Shown: positions 59,623-64,000 of the stretch, one piece after another
Numbering within the stretch: the stretch's first letter is position 1
Layout of the letters: the number at the start of each line of letters is the position of its first letter
Assembly: GCF_023715365.1 (NCBI RefSeq)
Contig: NZ_JAMBNZ010000001.1
Coordinates: forward strand, 372,001-436,000
DNA: 64,000 bases
Direction: 5' to 3'
DNA from: Georgenia satyanarayanai
GTDB lineage: Bacteria > Actinomycetota > Actinomycetes > Actinomycetales > Actinomycetaceae
Made by a program: the position numbers and the translations under genes
Notes under the pieces: generated by a model
Seen by the model: only the letters and a program-made list of their open reading frames with translations
Database searches by the model: none
Told to the model about the DNA's origin: nothing

Positions 59623-59848
59623 GGCGACACCGCCGTCGTCACAAGACGACGAACATGCACCCGCGAGCGCCGTTGCCCGCTAGGGTGTGGATACGCACAG
59701 ACCTCGAGCCGGCTCACGCAGGCTGGTGGGGGGGCGACGACGGCGCTACTTCTCGGGCGGGGAGTGGCGCCGCCGTTGTGCGGACACCGACGGTGAGGCC
59801 CGGCGGGAGCGGTACCCTCGCCCGGAGGTCCTCGGAGGGAGAAGCACC

Positions 59849-60649
59849 ATGGCGCTGACCGTGGCGGTGGCGCAGTTCGCGCCCGGGCAGGACAAGGCCG
59901 CGAACCTGCGGACCATCGAGGAGCAGCTGCGCACGGCTGCCTCCCGCGGCGCGCGGCTCGCGGTGCTGCCCGAGTTCTCCGTCTTCACCGCGCCGGCCAT
60001 GGACGAGCGCTTCGTCGCGAGCGCCGAGCCGCTGGACGGGCCGAGCGTCGGGCGGCTGCGGGAGCTGTCGGCCGAGCTGGACCTCACCGTCGTCGCCGGG
60101 GTCAACGAGGCCGCCGACGGCGAGCGGATCCACAACGCGCTCGTCGGCCTCCAGGGCGGCGAGCTGCGCGCGCTCTACCGCAAGGTCCACCTCTACGACG
60201 CCTTCGGCTACCGGGAGTCCGACCGCGTCATCGCGGCCGACCCGCGGGAGGCCGCGCTGCTCGAGGTCGACGGCTTCACCGTGGGACTGCAGACCTGCTA
60301 CGACATCCGCTTCCCCGAGGTCTCGCGCACGCTCGTCGACGCCGGCGCCGACGTCCTCGCGGTGCCCGCCGCCTGGGCGCCCGGGCCGCTCAAGGAGTAC
60401 CACTGGGGCACGCTGCTGCGCGCTCGGGCGATCGAGAACACCGTCTACGTGCTGGGCGCGGACCAGACCGGGCCGACGAGCGTGGGCAACAGCGTCATCC
60501 TCGACCCCATGGGCGTGGCCCTGGCCGCGGCCGGCGAGGCGCCCGGCGTGGCCGTGGCACAGCTGGGTCGGACGCGTCTGGAGCAGGTGCGCGCAGTCAA
60601 CCCGGCGCTGCGGCTGCGCCGCTTCCGCGTGACGCCGGCGGAGGGCTGA
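59849..60649 (+). CDS. Carbon-nitrogen hydrolase (nitrilase superfamily)
   Basis: A 266-residue nitrilase-superfamily hydrolase. The Glu-Lys-Cys triad is visible: Glu42 ('VLPEFSVF'), Lys112 ('YRKVHLYD') and Cys150 ('QTCYDIRFPE'). The pattern 'KVHLYDAFGYRESDRV' and 'CYDIRFPE' place it among Nit1/Nit2-like deaminated-glutathione or omega-amidase enzymes. It probably removes an amide from a small metabolite; the precise substrate is not known. The ATG at 59849 follows GGAGGGAG by 9 bases. It is separated from ktrA by 226 bases with no feature I can support. Confidence 0.88.
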   Translation: MALTVAVAQFAPGQDKAANLRTIEEQLRTAASRGARLAVLPEFSVFTAPAMDERFVASAEPLDGPSVGRLRELSAELDLTVVAGVNEAADGERIHNALVGLQGGELRALYRKVHLYDAFGYRESDRVIAADPREAALLEVDGFTVGLQTCYDIRFPEVSRTLVDAGADVLAVPAAWAPGPLKEYHWGTLLRARAIENTVYVLGADQTGPTSVGNSVILDPMGVALAAAGEAPGVAVAQLGRTRLEQVRAVNPALRLRRFRVTPAEG

Positions 60650-60738
60650 GCAGCCCCGGACGGTGGCGTCTGACTTAGCGCACATGCCTATACAATTCCG
60701 CGGTCGGCAACGGGTGCCGGCCACGAGTGGAGGCGATG

Positions 60739-61578
60739 ATGCGCTCACACAACCAGGCGGCAGCAGTCGTCCTCAGCCTTGGCCTCGTGCTGGCCGCGTG
60801 CTCCGACGCGGAGGAGCCGCCCGCGGACGCCACGCCCAGCCCGACCGCACCGGCGCCGACGACGGAGACCACTGACGCCGCCGCCGAGGGCCACGGCGCC
60901 CACGGTGCGCAGGGCGCCGAGGATGCTCCGGCCGCAGCGGTGACCGGCCCTGTCACGGCCTCCGTCCTCGGCACCTCGACCGGCAGCTACGGCCCGCTGG
61001 ACGAGGGCCTGGGCAGCGCGACGAACACGCTCGTCGTCGAGGGCACCGTCACGCTCGTCAAGGACGAGGACGGCACCCAGATCTCCACCAACGTCACCGG
61101 CCTGCTCTCCGGTGCGCCCCACCCCGCCCACCTGCACGACGGTTCGTGCACCGAGTTCGGTGGGCACTACATGCACGACCACTCCGGCCCGCCGGAGCCG
61201 CCGAACGAGATCTGGCTGTCCTCCAGCAACGACCCGGCCGGGCCCCTCGAGCCCAGCCAGACGGGCACCGCGGTCGGCGCGGGCGGCGCCGACTGGGTCC
61301 CGCGGGAGACGCCGCTGTCGATGATGATTCACGACTCCGAGTTCCCCGGCCTGCCCATCGCCTGCGCGGACTTCGCCGCCTACGACGGACCCGCGACCCT
61401 CGTGCTCGAGCCCGCCGAGGATGGCGTCGAGGCGATCGAGTACTCCCTCGACGACGGCGAGTGGCTGGCCTACGAGGGTCCCGTCGAGATCGCCGAGCCG
61501 GGGACCTACACGGTGTCCTACGCGCCCGCCGGCGAGCACGACGACGCCCCGGAGATCTCCTTCACCGTCGCCGGCTAG
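60739..61578 (+). CDS. Secreted lipoprotein with a Cu/Zn superoxide dismutase-like region
   Basis: A 279-residue lipoprotein. Signal with lipobox LAAC (LVLAACSDAEE, Cys near residue 22) and a Pro/Thr-rich linker with histidines. The mature part has 'APHPAHLHDGSCTEFGGHYMHDHSGPP', 'IWLSSSNDPAGP' and 'MIHDSEFPGLPIACADF', recalling the HxH and Cys pair of Cu/Zn superoxide dismutase, though not all metal ligands can be placed. A C-terminal Ig-like part follows. The ATG at 60739 has GGAGG 5 bases upstream; TACAAT (60691-60696) is a likely -10 box. Metal-binding role plausible, activity unproven. Confidence 0.6.
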   Translation: MRSHNQAAAVVLSLGLVLAACSDAEEPPADATPSPTAPAPTTETTDAAAEGHGAHGAQGAEDAPAAAVTGPVTASVLGTSTGSYGPLDEGLGSATNTLVVEGTVTLVKDEDGTQISTNVTGLLSGAPHPAHLHDGSCTEFGGHYMHDHSGPPEPPNEIWLSSSNDPAGPLEPSQTGTAVGAGGADWVPRETPLSMMIHDSEFPGLPIACADFAAYDGPATLVLEPAEDGVEAIEYSLDDGEWLAYEGPVEIAEPGTYTVSYAPAGEHDDAPEISFTVAG

Positions 61579-61598
61579 GCCCGGTAGCCCCCCCTCAT

Positions 61599-61642
61599 GC
61601 GCCGAGAGCCGGATTCCTCGGGAGGAATCCGGCTCTCGGCGC
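61599..61642. terminator. Palindrome of the dispersed family (GAGAGCC type) between convergent genes
   Basis: Arms of 21 bases (61599-61619 and 61622-61642) are exact reverse complements with GG between; same core as at 334-376. It lies 20 bases after the lipoprotein stop and 17 before the end of metQ, on which it converges. Confidence 0.65.
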
Positions 61643-61659
61643 GTGTGGGGCGCGGCTGC

Positions 61660-62469
61660 TCACTCCACCGGGATGATGACGCCCTGGTACTCCTCCTCGA
61701 TGAACTGGTCCATCTCCTCGGAGGTGAGCAGCTCGTAGAGGGTCGCGATACGCGGGTCGTCCGCGAGCTCCGGCGTGGTCGACAGGACGTTGTAGTAGTC
61801 GCTGTCGCTCTCCTCGGCGAGGATCATCTTGTCCTCGCCCAGGCCTGCGGGCAGCGCGAAGGCGGCGGTGACGATCGCAGCGTCCTGGTCCTCCACGGCC
61901 TGCGGGAGGGTGGCGTTCTCGATCTCGACGAACTCGATGCCCCGCGGGTTCGCGGTGATGTCGGCGATCGTGATGGGCTCCTCGGTGACCTCGATGAGGC
62001 CGTGCGCGGCGAGCAGCTTGAGGGCGCGGCCCTCGTTGGTCGGGTCGTTGGGGATGGCGACCGAGGCGCCGTCGGGCAGCTCCTCCAGCGAGCCGAAGTC
62101 GTTGGAGTACAGGCCCATCCGCGGCAGGTAGACCTCGCCGACGGACACGAGGTCCTCGCCCATCGCCTCGTTGAAGGTCTCCATGAACGTCGTGTTCTGG
62201 AAGAGGTTGGCGTCCGCGTCGCCGTCCACCACGGCGGGGTTCGGCGTGTTGTAGTCGCTGAACTCGACGAACTCCACGGTCAGGCCCTCGGCCGGGGCGA
62301 GCTCCTCGGCGACGAAGCGCAGCATGTCACCGGCCGGGACCGCGAGCGCGGCCACGCGGATGGTGTCGGACCCGGCGTCGGAGGATCCGCCGTCGTCGTC
62401 CCCTCCCCCGCAGGCGGTGAGGGCAAGGGCGGCGACGACGGCGACGGGCAGGGTGCGGGTGAGGCGCAT
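61660..62469 (-). CDS. metQ: Methionine ABC transporter substrate-binding lipoprotein
   Basis: A 269-residue NlpA/MetQ lipoprotein. Lipobox ALTAC near residue 20; 'VAALAVPAGDMLRFVAEELAPAEGLTVEFVEFSDYNTPNPAVVDGDADANLFQNTTFMETFNE' and 'LYSNDFGSLEELPDGASVAIPNDPTNEGRALKLLAAHGLI' match MetQ. It binds L- or D-methionine and delivers it to MetI. The ATG at 62469 has a weak TTAGGAAGTAG ribosome site. It is the last gene of a metN-metI-metQ unit; the first gene extends past the window end. Only 11 bases separate it from metI. Confidence 0.92.
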   Translation of the reverse strand: MRLTRTLPVAVVAALALTACGGGDDDGGSSDAGSDTIRVAALAVPAGDMLRFVAEELAPAEGLTVEFVEFSDYNTPNPAVVDGDADANLFQNTTFMETFNEAMGEDLVSVGEVYLPRMGLYSNDFGSLEELPDGASVAIPNDPTNEGRALKLLAAHGLIEVTEEPITIADITANPRGIEFVEIENATLPQAVEDQDAAIVTAAFALPAGLGEDKMILAEESDSDYYNVLSTTPELADDPRIATLYELLTSEEMDQFIEEEYQGVIIPVE

Positions 62470-62480
62470 GGATCTACTTC

Positions 62481-63182
62481 CTAACGGTGGGAGGCGCGTC
62501 GGGCGACGTAGTTGCCGACGGACTGGAGGATCTGGACAAGGACGACGAGGAGCACGACGACGACGAGCATGTACTCGAGGCTGTAGCGCTGGTACCCGTA
62601 GCGGAAGGCGACGTCCCCGAGCCCGCCGCCGCCGACGGCGCCGACCATCGCGGAGTAGCCGATGAGGCCGACGACGGTCGTCGACAGTCCCAGCGTGAGG
62701 GCGGGGACCGCCTCGGCGAGGAGGACCTTGAACGTGATCGTGCGCCTGGTCGCGCCGAGGGAGACGGCGGCGTCGACGACGCCGCGGGGCACCTCGCGGA
62801 CGGCGATCTCCACGAGCCGGGCGAAGAACGGGATGCCGGCGATGGTGAGCGGGACGATCGAGGCGGTCGGGCCGATGAAGGTGCCGACGACCAGCCGGGT
62901 GAAGGGGATGAGCAGGATCATGAGGATGATGAACGGGATCGAGCGTCCGATGTTGACGACGACGTCGAGCAGCCGGTTCAGTGCCTTCCCCAGCGCGCGG
63001 GAGCCAAAGGGCTTGGCGTAGAGGCCGCCGTCTTCGGTGGTGACGAGGAGGACGCCGATCGCGATGCCGACGACGACCGTGAAGAGGAGCGCGACGAAGA
63101 CCATGTAGAGGGTCTCCCACGTCGCGGCGGTGACGACCTCGACGAGGTCGGACCAGAAGTCCGGGTCGTTGCGGTCGATCAT
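62481..63182 (-). CDS. metI: Methionine ABC transporter permease
   Basis: A 233-residue permease with five membrane helices. Family signatures: 'ETLYMVFVALLFTVVVGIAIGVLLV', 'NIGRSIPFIILMILLIPFTRLVVGT', the EAA loop 'DAAVSLGATRRTITFKVLLAEAVPALTLG', and 'VGAVGGGGLGDVAFRYGYQRY'. It forms the membrane channel with MetN as ATPase and MetQ as receptor. The ATG at 63182 overlaps the metN stop by four bases (ATGA). Confidence 0.94.
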   Translation of the reverse strand: MIDRNDPDFWSDLVEVVTAATWETLYMVFVALLFTVVVGIAIGVLLVTTEDGGLYAKPFGSRALGKALNRLLDVVVNIGRSIPFIILMILLIPFTRLVVGTFIGPTASIVPLTIAGIPFFARLVEIAVREVPRGVVDAAVSLGATRRTITFKVLLAEAVPALTLGLSTTVVGLIGYSAMVGAVGGGGLGDVAFRYGYQRYSLEYMLVVVVLLVVLVQILQSVGNYVARRASHR

Positions 63183-64000
63183 CGGACCACCTCCACGAAG
63201 AGTCCCTGCGAGCGCAAGTAGGTGAGCGCGGTCTGGATCTGCTCGCCGGACCCGGGGATCTCGAGGCGGGTGCGGCCGGTCTGGGTGCCGTCGTGGATGG
63301 TCTCCATGGCGGCGCCGAGGATCGCGACGTCCAGCCCCTGGTCGCGTGCCAGGCGCGCGATGACCGGCTCGGAGGAGGTCTGCTTGGTGAAGGTGACGTC
63401 GATGATCGTCGTGCCGCGCTCGGCGGGGAGCTCGCCGAGCTGGAAGAGCTCGGCGGCCAGGCGGGAGCCGGGCGTGGTGAGCAGCTGGTCCATGGGGCCG
63501 TGCTCGAGGATGCGGCCGTGCTCCATGAGCGCGGCGGAGTCGCAGATGCGCTTGATGACGTCCATCTCGTGGGTGATGAGGAGGACGGTGAGGCCGAGCT
63601 CGCGGGACAGGCGGCGAATGAGGTCGAGGACCGAGCGGGTGGTCTCCGGGTCCAGGGCCGAGGTCGCCTCGTCGGAGAGGAGGACGCTCGGGTTGTCGGC
63701 CAGGGCGCGGGCGATGCCGACGCGCTGCTTCTGGCCGCCGGAGAGCTGGGCGGGGTAGGCGCCGGCGCGGTCCGACAGGCCGACGAGCTCGAGGATCTCG
63801 GTGGCGCGCTGGCGGCGCTCGGCGCGGGAGGTGCCCGCGATCTCGAGGGCGAGCTCGACGTTGGACTGTGCGGTGCGCGAGGACAGGAGGTTGAAGTGCT
63901 GGAAGATCATCCCGGCGCGACGGCGGGCCTCGCGCAGCTCCTTGCCCTTGAGCTCGGAGATGGCGGCGCCGTCCACGGTGACCGTGCCGGAGTCCGGCTT
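63179..64000 (-). CDS. metN: Methionine ABC transporter ATPase, 5' end beyond the window
   Basis: The gene runs off the window end, so the N-terminus and Walker A are missing; 273 codons remain. Present are the Q-loop 'MIFQHFNLLSSRT', ABC signature 'LSGGQKQRVGIARAL', Walker B 'VLLSDEATSALDP' and H-loop 'LLITHEMDVI', plus the C-terminal NIL domain ('VITRLARDQGLDVAIL'-like, with 'GEQIQTALTYLRSQGLFVEVV'), which binds methionine and gives feedback inhibition. It couples translationally to metI. Confidence 0.94.
   Translation of the reverse strand, partial: KPDSGTVTVDGAAISELKGKELREARRRAGMIFQHFNLLSSRTAQSNVELALEIAGTSRAERRQRATEILELVGLSDRAGAYPAQLSGGQKQRVGIARALADNPSVLLSDEATSALDPETTRSVLDLIRRLSRELGLTVLLITHEMDVIKRICDSAALMEHGRILEHGPMDQLLTTPGSRLAAELFQLGELPAERGTTIIDVTFTKQTSSEPVIARLARDQGLDVAILGAAMETIHDGTQTGRTRLEIPGSGEQIQTALTYLRSQGLFVEVVR

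Overview
The window is 64 kb of very GC-rich DNA with dense genes, many ATGA, GTGA or TGATG gene overlaps, GTG and TTG starts, an IclR-type regulator divergent from leuCD, a DUF3151 gene, a DUF222/HNH gene and LPXTG-type surface anchors. This points to a high-GC Gram-positive actinobacterium, most like the Micrococcales (Georgenia/Cellulomonas-like). The genus is inferred, not shown. The cells probably live on plant or microbial glycans: two LacI-controlled sugar ABC importer clusters, secreted glycosidase-like and esterase proteins, and a secreted copper oxidase are present.

Layout. 1-6.5 kb: tail of a LacI regulator, leuCD with its divergent IclR-family regulator and a clear operator, DUF3151, and a secreted multicopper oxidase carrying FG-GAP-like repeats. 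6.7-12 kb: tRNA-Gln and tRNA-Glu, an AraC/VOC pair, a small HhH protein, an AAA ATPase, and a DUF222-HNH gene preceded by two tandem DNA-damage (PafBC-type) promoters. 12.1-24.2 kb: a ten-gene LacI-controlled operon (regulator, two permeases, binding lipoprotein, two ADP-ribosylglycohydrolase-family enzymes, a ribokinase, a glycosidase-like/SUMF1-like fusion, a CaiB/BaiF CoA-transferase and a CitE-like lyase). This is the best candidate for an undescribed pathway. 24.4-29.1 kb: a wall-anchored esterase and a TetR/MFS efflux pair. 29.2-32.6 kb: an IS1182-like element split by an intact IS256-family element, each with recognisable target duplications.

32.6-41.7 kb holds two small genes (one internally deleted) and the heme genes: hemA, and divergently hemE-hemY-hemC-hemD-hemB-hemL. 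41.8-43.9 kb is a LysR/YeiH pair. 44-54.3 kb is a second LacI glycan cluster: permeases, binding protein, FAD oxidoreductase, LacI, a divergent secreted GH43-like protein and an AGE-family isomerase, with the decayed tail of a surface-anchored protein at one edge. 54.3-64 kb: a 690-bp intergenic region with a two-unit hairpin repeat, gltX, DinB/VOC, a Ktr/Trk-type K+ channel pair, a nitrilase, a lipoprotein, and metNIQ (metN cut by the window end).

A family of near-perfect palindromes (consensus arm GAGAGCCGGATTCCTCC or GACAGCCGGATTCCTCC, the variant base matched on the other arm) sits mainly between convergent genes, and single arms occur in other gaps. They look like a dispersed repeat that serves as a two-way terminator. 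Several genes have a -10 hexamer about 6 nt before the start codon, suggesting leaderless transcripts.
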